Below are positions 1 to 9,068 of a stretch of DNA of 64,000 nucleotides, piece after piece (the stretch's first letter is position 1; each line of letters starts with the position of its first letter). The position numbers were made by a program, and so were the translations under genes. This DNA comes from an uncultured Burkholderiales bacterium (GTDB lineage Bacteria > Pseudomonadota > Gammaproteobacteria > Burkholderiales > Burkholderiaceae_C). The stretch lies in contig CAIZHQ010000012.1 in NCBI GenBank assembly GCA_903932865.1, forward strand, positions 62,001 through 126,000, given 5' to 3'. The notes under the pieces are model-generated. The model was given only the letters and a program-made list of their open reading frames with translations, did not search any database and was not told where the DNA came from.

Positions 1-74
1 GAGTCAACGCAATTTTTCAGGTAGGCACCCCGATTGAAAGAAAAAATGGCAACGTCCAAGCGGGGTGAGGTCAT
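1..74 (-). CDS. Glycosyltransferase family 2, N-terminal fragment (runs off left edge)
   Basis: Only the first 24 codons are inside the window. They read MTSPRLDVAIFSFNRGAYL and onward, the usual opening beta strand and N-R-x-x-x-L turn of family-2 (GT-A) glycosyltransferases, which bind the nucleotide sugar there. The ATG overlaps the stop of the upstream glycosyltransferase as ATGA (71-74), so it is the next gene of the same minus-strand polysaccharide operon. The substrate sugar cannot be told from this fragment. Confidence 0.6.
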   Translation of the reverse strand, partial: MTSPRLDVAIFSFNRGAYLKNCVD

Positions 75-1084
75 GTCGGCCAACCGTTCGTGTTCAGGCC
101 CATTGCATTCAAAAATTCAAGCATGTCGTTGCGCTCTTGCGCATCCGAGTAAGTTTCAGCCAACGATCGAATGGTGGAAAAGGGCAGGTCAAACTGCTCG
201 GCTTGGTCGATGGCCTGCACTTTGTCCAGCACACGCCGGGCGAATCCCGCAACGTCGCCGGAGGCCACTTCCTCGAAAATTTCGGGCAACCAGTACTCCT
301 TGGCACCTTGCCCGGTGTAACCGATGACCTGATTGCCACTCAAGGCGGCTTCCAAGGGCGGCAAGGGACAGCCCTCAAAATGGCTGAAGGCCATGAAGAT
401 CTTGGACCGCTTGAGCAAAGCCGCGACCTGCTCTTCATTCATACCATCGATGGGCACTATTTTCCAATGCGCGGGCAAATGGTGGCGCAGAAAAAACAAG
501 ACTTTGGACGAATGGTCAGCCAGCTTGCGCGGCATGTAAGTGATGATGTTTTCCTTGGACTGGTCGGGCCAAAACCGCCGGGCATCCACCGAATAATGAA
601 CGCGCAGTATTTTGTTCTCGACCCCAGGGAACGCCAGCGCCACGCAGCGGCTGGCATCGTCTGAAATGGTCAATATGCAGCGCGCCGATTGGTAGGCCCG
701 ATCGAGATCTGCAGGTTGCCCTTTGGTGATGTAGTAGCCGTTTTGCACATAGATGGCATAGCTCACCCCCATGCTCGCCAATTGCGTACCGTACTTCCGC
801 GCCCAAAGTTCAGGGATCACCACCATGTGCTTCTGGGCATCAAATGCACCTGCCACACTGGAAAAAGAAGGCTTTCCCATCCATCGGAGTTTGAAAAATG
901 CCCTCTTCAAAGGTACCTGCGCATCAAACCAACGGACACGGAAAAACCAGGTGTTGGGGTGCATCACCGCAGCGGAAAACCCACGCGCTTGACCTAATTT
1001 GTGAATCAATTCAGCTTGTCTGTAAATGACTTTGACCCCACCTATGGCTTTTTTGATCGCAGGGCACAAAAAAATCAGTTCCAT
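71..1084 (-). CDS. Glycosyltransferase, GT4/GT1-like
   Basis: The 337-residue protein looks like a GT-B fold glycosyltransferase. The first half has no strong signature. The second half has the retaining-GT nucleotide-sugar pattern: a stretch around SKIFMAFSHFEGCPLPPLEA, where the E-G-x-x-L-P-x-x-E-A motif contacts the donor, followed by GNQVIGYTG. It probably adds a sugar to lipopolysaccharide or another surface glycan in the cytoplasm. The start overlaps the end of the O-antigen-ligase-like gene by 10 bases, and the stop overlaps the next glycosyltransferase start as ATGA, so translation is likely coupled. Donor and acceptor are unknown. Confidence 0.75.
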   Translation of the reverse strand: MELIFLCPAIKKAIGGVKVIYRQAELIHKLGQARGFSAAVMHPNTWFFRVRWFDAQVPLKRAFFKLRWMGKPSFSSVAGAFDAQKHMVVIPELWARKYGTQLASMGVSYAIYVQNGYYITKGQPADLDRAYQSARCILTISDDASRCVALAFPGVENKILRVHYSVDARRFWPDQSKENIITYMPRKLADHSSKVLFFLRHHLPAHWKIVPIDGMNEEQVAALLKRSKIFMAFSHFEGCPLPPLEAALSGNQVIGYTGQGAKEYWLPEIFEEVASGDVAGFARRVLDKVQAIDQAEQFDLPFSTIRSLAETYSDAQERNDMLEFLNAMGLNTNGWPT

Positions 1085-2346
1085 GCTGACTCCTTGGTTT
1101 CTTGGGTGGCCAAGATGATCAGCCCCAAAAGGATCACTGTCATGGCGCAGAAAAAATACCGAAAGGCATTGCGGCCCAAAGCGTTGACGGTCAGTCCAAA
1201 TTCAAAGTAAAGCGCCACCAGCAGCATGCCCAACAAGGCATAGGCGAAGGTCGATGCCCCCTGCTTTTGGTAAAGCCAAAAACCGGCGAACACACATCCA
1301 TACAAAGCCAGAACAGACAAAACACCGACCATGCCAGACACTGCCGCATAGTGCAGCAGGTCATTCTCAAAAACTGGCGCAACGCCGACAGGCACATTGA
1401 ATGGTTTCAAATGATCTGCGAGCATGGACAGCGCCTCTCCCCCAGACCAGCCAAGGATGGGACGCTGCGCAAAAAGCTGTAAGGCATACGACCACAACTC
1501 CAGACGAATGCTGACCGACCAATCGGTCACCTGACCCGTCTCAAACCAGTGGTGAATCTTGCCCCAAACGCCTTCAAGCCGTCCCCGCACCAAGTCCTCG
1601 GGTGCCAGCCACACGCCCTTGGCCACCAAGACCAAGATCAACACAACACCCAGGCATCGCCAAATGACCGCCTTACCCGCCGTGACTCGCCAAACAAACA
1701 CCAACAAGACCATGATGATCGACAACCAGCCCCCCTTGGAGCCACTGAGCAAAGAGCCCCAAACGCCCAAGGCCGCGCCGCATGACAAATAAACCAGCAT
1801 CCAGCGCTGGTTTTTGGCTTGCTCGAAATACAGCACCCCAAACAAGGCAATGCAAGCCAACACCACCGACAGATCCCCAAAAATAATCGGGTGGCTCATG
1901 GCCCCCATGGCACGCCCCGTCAACAGCACCAGACTTTCATAACTGGCCAATGCGCCAGCCAGCACCGCAGCAGTCGCCGCACCCATCCACAAAACAACAG
2001 GCTGCAAGCGGGCTTTGAGCACACCATGCAACATCAAAGGAGCCAGCAAAAAAGGAATGAACGCCTCGTAATGACCGGGTCTGTAGTCATACCAAATTCC
2101 CAAGAAAAAGCCCACCCCCACAAAAATGGCAAAGCCCATGGTCATGATGCGCACCACAGGACTACCCCAGACTTGGGCCAGGTCGGTGCGCAAGTCCTTG
2201 AATGACCACAAACCCATGCCAGCCAAGCACAGGGCCAACAGCATTGGCCCACCCGGCATGACCAAGACCACAGACAGGCAGGCAAAAACCAAACCGTTGT
2301 GGATGCGTTCACGCTGCGTCAACGAAGCCATGTCAATGCGCAACAT
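1075..2346 (-). CDS. O-antigen ligase / polymerase-like membrane protein
   Basis: A very hydrophobic 423-residue protein with about ten predicted membrane segments and a longer polar loop near residues 225-310. That layout is typical of the O-antigen ligase/polymerase (WaaL/Wzy, PF04932) family, which joins or polymerises undecaprenyl-linked glycans on the periplasmic face of the inner membrane. Ligase and polymerase cannot be separated from sequence alone. Two in-frame ATGs are possible (2346 and 2331) and neither has a clear ribosome binding site. It lies between glycosyltransferase genes with short overlaps, which supports a surface-polysaccharide operon. Confidence 0.72.
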   Translation of the reverse strand: MLRIDMASLTQRERIHNGLVFACLSVVLVMPGGPMLLALCLAGMGLWSFKDLRTDLAQVWGSPVVRIMTMGFAIFVGVGFFLGIWYDYRPGHYEAFIPFLLAPLMLHGVLKARLQPVVLWMGAATAAVLAGALASYESLVLLTGRAMGAMSHPIIFGDLSVVLACIALFGVLYFEQAKNQRWMLVYLSCGAALGVWGSLLSGSKGGWLSIIMVLLVFVWRVTAGKAVIWRCLGVVLILVLVAKGVWLAPEDLVRGRLEGVWGKIHHWFETGQVTDWSVSIRLELWSYALQLFAQRPILGWSGGEALSMLADHLKPFNVPVGVAPVFENDLLHYAAVSGMVGVLSVLALYGCVFAGFWLYQKQGASTFAYALLGMLLVALYFEFGLTVNALGRNAFRYFFCAMTVILLGLIILATQETKESAWN

Positions 2347-3202
2347 GGGGTGTCCAGCGCATCAAACCCATCCACCGACCCCACATGCGGCAAAGGCGTT
2401 TGGGTGAAAACAACAAAGCCCGCAGTGGCAATGCCAAACCGGTGCTCCACAGCAAGCGGCGGCGCTGAAGGAGCGCTTGCGACAGCGTGCCGTGTTTTTG
2501 CTCAAAAATGAGCTTGGACTGGGCATGGTGGAATCCGCGCACATATTCGCTTTTCCAGGGCGCATGTCCCTTCACCGAACCTCGCGAGCGGTGCAAGGCT
2601 TCGATGGACGGCACCACCACCATGGGCAAGCGGGCCTTGAAAAGACGCAGGCACAGGTCATCGTCTTCGTAATAAAGGAAGAAGTTTTCGTCAAAAAATC
2701 TGACTGTGGCAAACCGGTCCATCCGCAACAGCATGGCCGCACCACACACGAAACCGACACAAGCTGGCCCAGCGGCAGCCGGCCCCCGAGAAGTCCACAG
2801 GGTGTGCGGCCAGCGGTAATTCACTTCGGCTTGGCCCCTGGCTCCCACCAGTTGCGGCGCCAGCAAAGCAGCCTCAGGCATCTCCTGCGCCACGTCCATC
2901 AGCGCCAGCAAGGCCTCTGATGTGATTTCACAGTCGGGGTTGAGCAAAAATGCGAACGGCGTGGTGACCCGTTCCAAGGCCCGGTTGTTGGCTGCGCCAA
3001 AGCCCAGGTTGATGGGGTGCGCCAACACTTGGGCCTGAGGCCACAGGGCGCGGGCCTGCCCGGGCGTGCCATCGTTGCTGGCATTGTCCGAAACGATGAC
3101 GTGTGGGCAGTGCTGCAACAGGGGATTCAAGCCTGCCAGGCAATGGGCGCTGTGGTGGGTCACCACCACCACCGTCACATGTTCCAGACCAAACATGGGC
3201 AT
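2333..3202 (-). CDS. Glycosyltransferase family 2 (rhamnosyltransferase-like)
   Basis: About 289 residues with a GT-A fold. Visible family-2 features are VTVVVVTHHS at the N terminus, VSDNASNDGT (donor-binding D), INLGFGAANNRAL, and LLNPDCEI, which carries the metal-binding D-x-D equivalent. Later, FFLYYEDDDLCLRLF is the ED acceptor/catalytic motif usual in dTDP-rhamnosyl transferases of the WbbL type. It should transfer a sugar, perhaps rhamnose, to a lipid-linked glycan in the cytoplasm. The ATG at 3202 is preferred over an upstream TTG that would overlap the phosphomannomutase stop. The sugar specificity is a family-level guess. Confidence 0.78.
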   Translation of the reverse strand: MPMFGLEHVTVVVVTHHSAHCLAGLNPLLQHCPHVIVSDNASNDGTPGQARALWPQAQVLAHPINLGFGAANNRALERVTTPFAFLLNPDCEITSEALLALMDVAQEMPEAALLAPQLVGARGQAEVNYRWPHTLWTSRGPAAAGPACVGFVCGAAMLLRMDRFATVRFFDENFFLYYEDDDLCLRLFKARLPMVVVPSIEALHRSRGSVKGHAPWKSEYVRGFHHAQSKLIFEQKHGTLSQALLQRRRLLWSTGLALPLRALLFSPKRLCRMWGRWMGLMRWTPHVAH

Positions 3203-3204
3203 GC

Positions 3205-4608
3205 TCAATGCGCCGCCGCCTGAATCTGGGCATCGGGCTTGACCGAGCGCAGCAGCGCGAGCATCTCAGCCTCGATGCGGTGCAGGGCACCCTCGGTCTG
3301 GCCTTCAAAGCGCAACACCAGCACCGGCGTGGTGTTGGAGGCTCGGATCAGGCCAAAGCCATCAGGCCAGTCCACACGCAGGCCATCGATGGTGAAGACT
3401 TTGGCCGGTGGCTTGAAGGCATTGCCAGCCAGCGCTTGCAGGGCGCTGGTCACGCTGTACGGTTCGCCTTCGGCGCAGGCCACGTTCAGCTCTGGCGTGC
3501 TGAAGCTGGTAGGCAAGGCGTTCAGCACCGCGTTGGCATCGGGGGATTGGCTGACGATTTCGAGCAAGCGGCAACCGGCGTAGGTGCCGTCATCAAAACC
3601 GTACCAACGCTCCTTGAAGAAAATGTGCCCGCTCATCTCGCCCCCCAAGGGGGCCTGCCCGCCTGCGGCTTCAATGGCCCGCATTTGGGCTTTGATCAGG
3701 GAATGACCCGTCTTGTACATCAAGGGCTTGCCGCCTGCGGCCTCGATGGCCGGGGCAAGGCGCTGCGAGCACTTCACGTCAAACAAAATGGTGCCGCCAG
3801 GCACGCGCCTGAGCACGTCTTGCGCAAAAAGCTGCATCTGGCGATCCGGGTAAATGTTGCTACCGTCTTTCGTGACGATGCCCAATCGGTCGCCGTCGCC
3901 GTCAAAGGCCAGGCCCAATTCGGCCCCGCTGGTTTTGAGAGCCGCGATCAGGTCTTGCAGGTTTTCGGGTTTGCTCGGGTCGGGGTGGTGATTGGGGAAG
4001 TGGCCGTCCACCTCGCTGAACAGCTCGATCACTTCGCAGCCTAAAGCGCGGAAGATGCCGGGGGCCGAGGCCCCCGCAATGCCGTTGCCCGAGTCGATCA
4101 CGATCTTCATCGGGCGCGACAACTTCACGTCACCCACGATGCGCTGCGTGTAGTCTGACAACACGTCCAAATGCGTCACCTTCCCGCCGCCCGGCAGAAG
4201 CCAGGTTTCATCCTGCATCATCTGACGCAGACCTTGGATTTCGTCGCCGTAAATGGCGCGGCCGCCCAGCACCATCTTGAAGCCGTTGTAGTCCTTGGGG
4301 TTGTGGCTGCCCGTGACCTGGATGCCGCTTTGGCAAGCGGTGCTGGCCGCAAAGTAGAGCATGGGCGTCGTGGCCAAGCCGATGTCGATGACCTCTATGC
4401 CTGCGGCCACCAAGCCACGGATCAGCGCGGCCGACAATGCGGGGCCACTCAGGCGGCCGTCGCGCCCCACCGCCACCGTGCTTTGGCCTTCGGCCAGCGC
4501 CCGGGTGCCAAAGGCCTTGCCCAGGCCCTCAGCCACTTGTTCGTTCAAGGTCGGGGGGACCACGCCGCGGATGTCATAGGCTTTGAAGATCGAAGTGGTG
4601 ACTTGCAT
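3205..4608 (-). CDS. Phosphomannomutase / phosphoglucomutase
   Basis: A 467-residue alpha-D-phosphohexomutase of the AlgC/ManB type. It interconverts hexose-1-phosphate and hexose-6-phosphate and so feeds GDP-mannose or UDP-glucose synthesis for the polysaccharide genes beside it. Visible motifs are FKAYDIRGVVP near the N terminus, the phosphoserine loop VTGSHNPKDYNGFK near residue 105, the metal loop FDGDGDRLG, the sugar loop GGEMSGHIFF, and a C-terminal phosphate-binding region near RASNTTPVLVLRFEG. Its length is normal for the family. The glycosyltransferase genes follow downstream with minimal spacing, so this is probably the first gene of the visible operon. Confidence 0.92.
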   Translation of the reverse strand: MQVTTSIFKAYDIRGVVPPTLNEQVAEGLGKAFGTRALAEGQSTVAVGRDGRLSGPALSAALIRGLVAAGIEVIDIGLATTPMLYFAASTACQSGIQVTGSHNPKDYNGFKMVLGGRAIYGDEIQGLRQMMQDETWLLPGGGKVTHLDVLSDYTQRIVGDVKLSRPMKIVIDSGNGIAGASAPGIFRALGCEVIELFSEVDGHFPNHHPDPSKPENLQDLIAALKTSGAELGLAFDGDGDRLGIVTKDGSNIYPDRQMQLFAQDVLRRVPGGTILFDVKCSQRLAPAIEAAGGKPLMYKTGHSLIKAQMRAIEAAGGQAPLGGEMSGHIFFKERWYGFDDGTYAGCRLLEIVSQSPDANAVLNALPTSFSTPELNVACAEGEPYSVTSALQALAGNAFKPPAKVFTIDGLRVDWPDGFGLIRASNTTPVLVLRFEGQTEGALHRIEAEMLALLRSVKPDAQIQAAAH

Positions 4609-4763
4609 GGCTTATGGGATGGGTCGGGGTAGGAGCGTTCCAGACTGGCCGCTGGGAAGATGAACGCCCTGTATTGTAGGTGCTCAGCCTCGCCTGCCTG
4701 CCCCAACCACAGGTCCGCAAACGGCACAACTCGCCCAACAGGACAGCGCCTTTTGTGGCTAAC

Positions 4764-6332
4764 ATGGCCTGTATGAAACGCCATGCGCTGCCTACCCTAC
4801 AAGTCCAACCAGAATCGGCAAAAGGCCTGGACCGGGACCGCTGCTACCAGGCCCTGTCTGAAAGAGACGCCGCCTGGGACGGTATTTTTTTCACCGGTGT
4901 CACGTCTACCGGCATTTATTGCCGTCCCGTCTGCCGGGTGAAACTGCCCCGAGTGGCCCATTGCCAATTTTTTGAAACGCCAGCCCAAGCCGAATCCCAT
5001 GGCTTCAGGCCCTGCCTGCGCTGCCGCCCGGAGCTGGCCCCTGCGCGGCGCCATTGGTCCACCACCGACGCGCAGGCCGTTGTGGCCGAATTCGCGGCCC
5101 AGCAGTTGCACATGGCCATCGACCATGGCCGCAAACCCCCAACCATGACCGCCTTGGCAGCACAGCTGGGCGTGAGCGATCGGCACCTGCGCCGCATGTT
5201 TGCGCTGCATTGGCAAGTGTCGCCGGTGCAATACCTGCAAACCCAACGTCTGCTGCGGGCCAAGCAATGGTTGCACGACAGCCCAATGTCCGTGGCCCAG
5301 GTGGCCCAAGCCAGTGGTTTCGGCTCGGCCCGGCGCATGTATGCGGCGTTTTCAAACCATTACCGGCTCAGCCCGGGACAACTTCGCCCTGCCCGCACGC
5401 AGCGCCAGGCCGCATCCGTTAGCGGCACGCCACTGGCCCTGGTGCTGCACTACCGGCCACCGTGCCAGATCGCGGGGCTATGGCAGTTTTTCAAAACCCG
5501 TTCGCTGGAGGGCATGGAGAGCTGGAGCGGCGAAGGCCCGCAAGCCGAGTTGCGCCGAACCGTGCGCTGGCCCCATGGCGCCAGCGTGATCATCGGCTGG
5601 CTGTCGGTACGCTGGGATACCGTGCACCCTTGGGCCCATGTTCGCGTCAGCCCCAATTTGCTGCCCGTGCTGCCCGCTTTGGTGGCGCAGGTGCGGGACT
5701 GGCTGGACTTGGATGCCGAGCCGGCCGCCATCGCGCAAGTGCTGGCACCCGCATTTCCACACGCCATGGGCCAGCGTTTGCCGGGGGGCCTGGATGGTTT
5801 CGAGCTGGCCGTGCGCGCCATCCTGGGTCAGCAAATCACCGTCAAGGCCGCACGCACCCTGGGGCAGCGCTTGGTTCATGCGCTGGGCACGCCTTGCGAA
5901 ACGCCGTGGCCTGAACTGAACAGGACTTTCCCCAGCCCTGCGTGCTTGGCACACGATGAAAACGCCGCGCACATGGGCAGCTTGGGTGTGGTGCGCCAAC
6001 GGCAAAAAGCGATTCAGGCCCTGGCACAGGCGGTCGAATCGGGCGCCCTCCTACTGCATCCACAAGCCCCCCTAGAGGCCACTTGGCAGGCGCTGATGGC
6101 CTTGCCCGGCATCGGCCCCTGGACGGCACACTACATCGCCATGCGCGCCTTGCGTTGGCTGGATGCTTGGCCCGTGCAAGACGTGGCCTTGCAAACCGCC
6201 TTGGGCGTGCGCCAACACCCCCAACCCACGCAGGCATTGGAACAACTCGGGCAGCCATGGCGACCTTTTCGCAGCTACGCCCTGATTGCGGCTTGGCAAA
6301 GCCTGTCCTCCTTACCCCCAACAAACCCATGA
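4764..6332 (+). CDS. AdaA-AlkA fusion: methylphosphotriester-sensing regulator and DNA-3-methyladenine glycosylase
   Basis: A 522-residue protein from the preferred ATG at 4764; a GTG 28 codons upstream is open but adds an unlikely extension. Residues 15-90 are an Ada-type zinc domain with the Cys set in IYCRPVCRVKLPR and FRPCLRCRPE, one Cys of which accepts methyl from DNA phosphotriesters. An AraC-type helix-turn-helix follows at about 100-205 (LAAQLGVSDRHLRRMF; VAQASGFGSARRMYAAF). The C-terminal half is AlkA: N-terminal AlkA fold, then the helix-hairpin-helix LMALPGIGPWTAHYIAMRAL and a catalytic Asp in PVQDVALQ. It would sense alkylation, switch on transcription and excise alkylated bases. 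It overlaps ogt by ATGA. Confidence 0.9.
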   Translation: MACMKRHALPTLQVQPESAKGLDRDRCYQALSERDAAWDGIFFTGVTSTGIYCRPVCRVKLPRVAHCQFFETPAQAESHGFRPCLRCRPELAPARRHWSTTDAQAVVAEFAAQQLHMAIDHGRKPPTMTALAAQLGVSDRHLRRMFALHWQVSPVQYLQTQRLLRAKQWLHDSPMSVAQVAQASGFGSARRMYAAFSNHYRLSPGQLRPARTQRQAASVSGTPLALVLHYRPPCQIAGLWQFFKTRSLEGMESWSGEGPQAELRRTVRWPHGASVIIGWLSVRWDTVHPWAHVRVSPNLLPVLPALVAQVRDWLDLDAEPAAIAQVLAPAFPHAMGQRLPGGLDGFELAVRAILGQQITVKAARTLGQRLVHALGTPCETPWPELNRTFPSPACLAHDENAAHMGSLGVVRQRQKAIQALAQAVESGALLLHPQAPLEATWQALMALPGIGPWTAHYIAMRALRWLDAWPVQDVALQTALGVRQHPQPTQALEQLGQPWRPFRSYALIAAWQSLSSLPPTNP

Positions 6333-6829
6333 AAACCATCTCCACGCAACAACTGAACGGCCCTTTGGGGCCCATGATCTTGGCCGCATCGCCGCAAGGC
6401 CTGTGCGGCGTGTGGTTTGAAGGCCAGCGCCATGGCCCAACCGAGGCCCGAATGCAAAGCTGGACGACCGACAGAGCGCACACGCTGCTGCAAAACGCCG
6501 CGCAACAACTGCTGGCCTATTTTGCAGGCGAATTGACGGCGTTTGATGTGCCTTTGGACTTGTCGGCAGGCACGCCTTTTCAACAATCGGTCTGGCGCGT
6601 TTTACGCACCATCCCGTCGGGCATGCATCAAAGCTATGGCGATGTGGCCGGTCAATTGAACAATCCCAAAGCAGTCCGCGCCGTGGGCGCGGCCGTGGGG
6701 CGCAACCCGGTGAGTATCATCGTGCCTTGCCACCGCGTCTTGGGTGCCGGTGGCCAACTCACAGGTTATGCAGGCGGACTGTGGCGCAAACAGGCGCTGC
6801 TGCGGCTGGAAGGCCTGACCGGCATTTGA
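6329..6829 (+). CDS. ogt: Methylated-DNA--[protein]-cysteine S-methyltransferase
   Basis: 166 residues. This suicide enzyme moves the methyl of O6-methylguanine to its own Cys. The active-site motif IIVPCHRVLG is present, as is the preceding helix-turn-helix region SYGDVAGQLNNPKAVRAVGAAVGRNP with its arginine finger. The ATG lies in a 4-base ATGA overlap with the AdaA-AlkA stop, so the two repair proteins are co-translated. Together they cover the functions of a classical Ada protein split over two genes plus glycosylase activity. Confidence 0.93.
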   Translation: MKTISTQQLNGPLGPMILAASPQGLCGVWFEGQRHGPTEARMQSWTTDRAHTLLQNAAQQLLAYFAGELTAFDVPLDLSAGTPFQQSVWRVLRTIPSGMHQSYGDVAGQLNNPKAVRAVGAAVGRNPVSIIVPCHRVLGAGGQLTGYAGGLWRKQALLRLEGLTGI

Positions 6830-6839
6830 CTCCTTCTCG

Positions 6840-7736
6840 ATGAATTCCTCTGACGCCAAAGGCTGGCTGGCCGACTTTCTGATCCTGGCCGCTATCTGGG
6901 GCTCGTCCTTTTTGTTCATGCGCGTCGCCGCACTGGAGCTGGGTGCATTGCCTACCGCAGCCATTCGGGTGGCCATTGCATCGCTCTTTTTGCTGCCACT
7001 CATGCTGGCCAAAGGCCATTGGCAGGCGTTGCGTCAACACTGGAAGCCCGTGCTGTTTGTAGGCGTGCTCAACAGCGGCATTCCATTTGCCCTGTACTCT
7101 TTTGCGGTGCTGCACATCACCACGGGTTTTTCATCCATCCTGAACGCGACCGTCCCCCTTTTTGGTGCGGTCGTGGCCTGGCTCTGGCTGGGCGACAAGC
7201 CCAGCCTGTCACGCACGGTGGGTTTGGGCCTGGGCTTTGGCGGTGTCTTGCTGCTGGCCGGTGGACAAGCGAGCTTCACGCCCAACGACTCGGGCGTCGC
7301 CCCCGCTTGGGCGGTGCTGGCCTGCCTGGCCGCCACCACCTGCTATGCCCTGGCCGCCAGCTTCACCAAAAAACACATTCCCAGCCTGCCGCCGCTGGTC
7401 ACGGCCACTGGCAGTCAGATTGGGGCCACGTTGGCCTTGGCACTGCCTGCGCTGTGGTTTCGCCCCGACCACTGGCCCAGTGCCTCGGCTTGGGGGGCAT
7501 TGCTGGTGGTGGGCGTGATGTGCACCGGCGTGGCCTACATCCTGTATTTCAAGTTGATCGACAACTCGGGACCTGCACGGGCGCTGACGGTCACTTTCTT
7601 GGTACCGGTGTTTGCCATCGTCTACGGCGTGCTGTTTTTGGGTGAACGTGTCACGGCCTGGATGCTGCTGTGCGGTGCGGTGATTTTGCTCGGGACCTCG
7701 CTCTCCAGCGGACTGCTCAAGCTGCCGGGGCGTTGA
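6840..7736 (+). CDS. EamA/DMT-family permease
   Basis: 298 residues with about ten hydrophobic segments in two similar halves, the drug/metabolite transporter (EamA, PF00892) layout. LAAIWGSSFLFMRVAA at the first helix is characteristic, as is the second-half segment ending FGVLFLGERVTAWMLLCGAVILLG-like (residues about 255-285). It is an inner-membrane exporter of unknown substrate. It starts 10 bases after ogt and could belong to that operon. Its 3' end overlaps the convergent radical SAM gene by about 20 bases. Confidence 0.85.
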   Translation: MNSSDAKGWLADFLILAAIWGSSFLFMRVAALELGALPTAAIRVAIASLFLLPLMLAKGHWQALRQHWKPVLFVGVLNSGIPFALYSFAVLHITTGFSSILNATVPLFGAVVAWLWLGDKPSLSRTVGLGLGFGGVLLLAGGQASFTPNDSGVAPAWAVLACLAATTCYALAASFTKKHIPSLPPLVTATGSQIGATLALALPALWFRPDHWPSASAWGALLVVGVMCTGVAYILYFKLIDNSGPARALTVTFLVPVFAIVYGVLFLGERVTAWMLLCGAVILLGTSLSSGLLKLPGR

Positions 7737-8766
7737 TTCGTGGGTACAGCGTGACAGGCTTGACTCGCTGCACATCGCGCGCCCTGAGCTGGCCACACCC
7801 CCCATCCACATCCTGCCCCGCAGACTGGCGCAGCTTGGTCAACACGCCGCGCTGGTGCAGCGTGCGGGCTATTGCCGCCGCCTTCTCCCAACTCGGCCTT
7901 TCGTAAGGCAAATCGGGCACAGCGTTGTAAGGGATCATGTTCATCAGCGCGTATTTGCCTTGCAGCAAGCGCACGATGCCCTCGATCTCTTCGGCGCCGT
8001 CGTTCACCCCCTCGATCAGCGTCCACTGGTACTGGATCGGGTAACCCGTAGCGCGGGCATAGACCTCGCCTGCCTCGACCAGATCCTGCGGGTCAAAGCG
8101 CGGGGCACGCGGAAGCAGTTGTAACCTCAAATCGGCCCGCGTGGTGTGCAGCGACAAAGCCAGTGCAGGCTTGACGCGGCCTTGCGGCAAGCGCTCAAAC
8201 ACCCGCGGATCGCCCACGGTGGAGAACACCAAATTCTTGTGCCCAATATTGCCCACCGTGCCCAGCAGCTCCATGGCCTCCATCACCGCGTCCAGGTTGT
8301 GCGCGGGCTCACCCATGCCCATGAACACCACTTTTTTGACGGGTCTGAGGGTGCGGGCCAGCGCCACTTGCGCCACGATCTCGGCACTGCCCACCTGCCG
8401 GATCAGGCCCTCACGCCCGGTCATGCAAAACACGCAGCCCACCGCGCAACCCACTTGGCTTGAAACGCACAGACCGTCGCGCGGCAGCAGCACGCTTTCG
8501 ACCGTCTGCCCGTCTTGCAATCCGACCAACAAACGGGCCGATCCGTCTTGCCCCGGGTGCTGCTCGCGCAGCGTGGCCAGACCAGCCAGCGTGGCGCTGA
8601 GCGCGGGCAAAGCCTCGCGCACCGCCATGGGCATGAAGCTGTGCAGCGGCCTGCGCCCGCTGTCCTGCGGCTTGGCCTGTGCCCAAAGACGCAGGACGTG
8701 CTGCTCGTGAAGGGCGTTTGCACCCCGAGCACGCAAGTGGTCGCGGATGTCCTGAACGCTGTGCAT
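7717..8766 (-). CDS. RlmN/Cfr-family radical SAM protein, probable RNA methyltransferase
   Basis: 349 residues. The iron-sulfur motif VGCAVGCVFCMTG (C-x3-C-x2-C) is followed by the glycine-rich SAM motif VVFMGMGEPAHNLD, both typical of RlmN/Cfr C2/C8-adenosine methylases. A C-terminal Cys in DVDGGCGQLR matches the resolving Cys that completes the two-cysteine mechanism. The protein is shorter than a typical housekeeping RlmN and has a diverged N-terminal accessory domain, so I take it to be a paralogue rather than the main RlmN. The RNA target is unknown. It is convergent with the EamA gene and overlaps it slightly. Confidence 0.8.
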   Translation of the reverse strand: MHSVQDIRDHLRARGANALHEQHVLRLWAQAKPQDSGRRPLHSFMPMAVREALPALSATLAGLATLREQHPGQDGSARLLVGLQDGQTVESVLLPRDGLCVSSQVGCAVGCVFCMTGREGLIRQVGSAEIVAQVALARTLRPVKKVVFMGMGEPAHNLDAVMEAMELLGTVGNIGHKNLVFSTVGDPRVFERLPQGRVKPALALSLHTTRADLRLQLLPRAPRFDPQDLVEAGEVYARATGYPIQYQWTLIEGVNDGAEEIEGIVRLLQGKYALMNMIPYNAVPDLPYERPSWEKAAAIARTLHQRGVLTKLRQSAGQDVDGGCGQLRARDVQRVKPVTLYPRINAPAA

Positions 8767-8778
8767 CAGGCCTCCGCT

Positions 8779-9000
8779 TCAGTAATGCGGCGGGATTTCG
8801 TCGCGCAGGTTGCGCATTTCGGCGCCGCCGCCCGACTCAGGAAGACGGTCACGCATCTGGCGCAGCTCCTGGATCAGCGCGTCAATTTGCTGCTGCTGTC
8901 GATAGACCTGCGCATTGAGCTGGTCGAGCAGGTCTTCGGTGAAGCCTGCCTTGATTTCCAAGTCAACCAGGCGGCTTTCAATCGGGGTAGGAATGTCCAT
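8779..9000 (-). CDS. slyX: SlyX family protein
   Basis: 73 residues from the ATG at 9000; upstream alternative starts add a poorly conserved tail. The sequence is a short coiled coil (LVDLEIKAGFTEDLLDQLN, then a Q/E/R-rich helix) ending in a proline-containing tail IPPHY, which is the SlyX (PF04102) pattern. Its function is unknown beyond small coiled-coil cytoplasmic protein. It lies 12 bases upstream of the radical SAM gene on the same strand, so the two are probably co-transcribed. Confidence 0.85.
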   Translation of the reverse strand: MDIPTPIESRLVDLEIKAGFTEDLLDQLNAQVYRQQQQIDALIQELRQMRDRLPESGGGAEMRNLRDEIPPHY

Positions 9001-9031
9001 GGCCCGTATTGGACATGATTTCGACATGGAA

Positions 9032-9061
9032 TTGCCAAGCATGCGGGCCTTCTTTTATAAT
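9032..9061 (+). promoter_or_regulatory. Sigma-70 promoter of metK
   Basis: TTGCCA (9032-9037), an 18-base spacer and a perfect TATAAT (9056-9061). Transcription would start at about 9068, immediately before the first stem of the predicted riboswitch at 9069. Confidence 0.7.
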
Positions 9062-9068
9062 CAGCGCC

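Noticed and set aside
3103-4044. 313-codon plus-strand frame opposite phosphomannomutase
   Set aside because: Antisense to a well-conserved enzyme and with no family features of its own.
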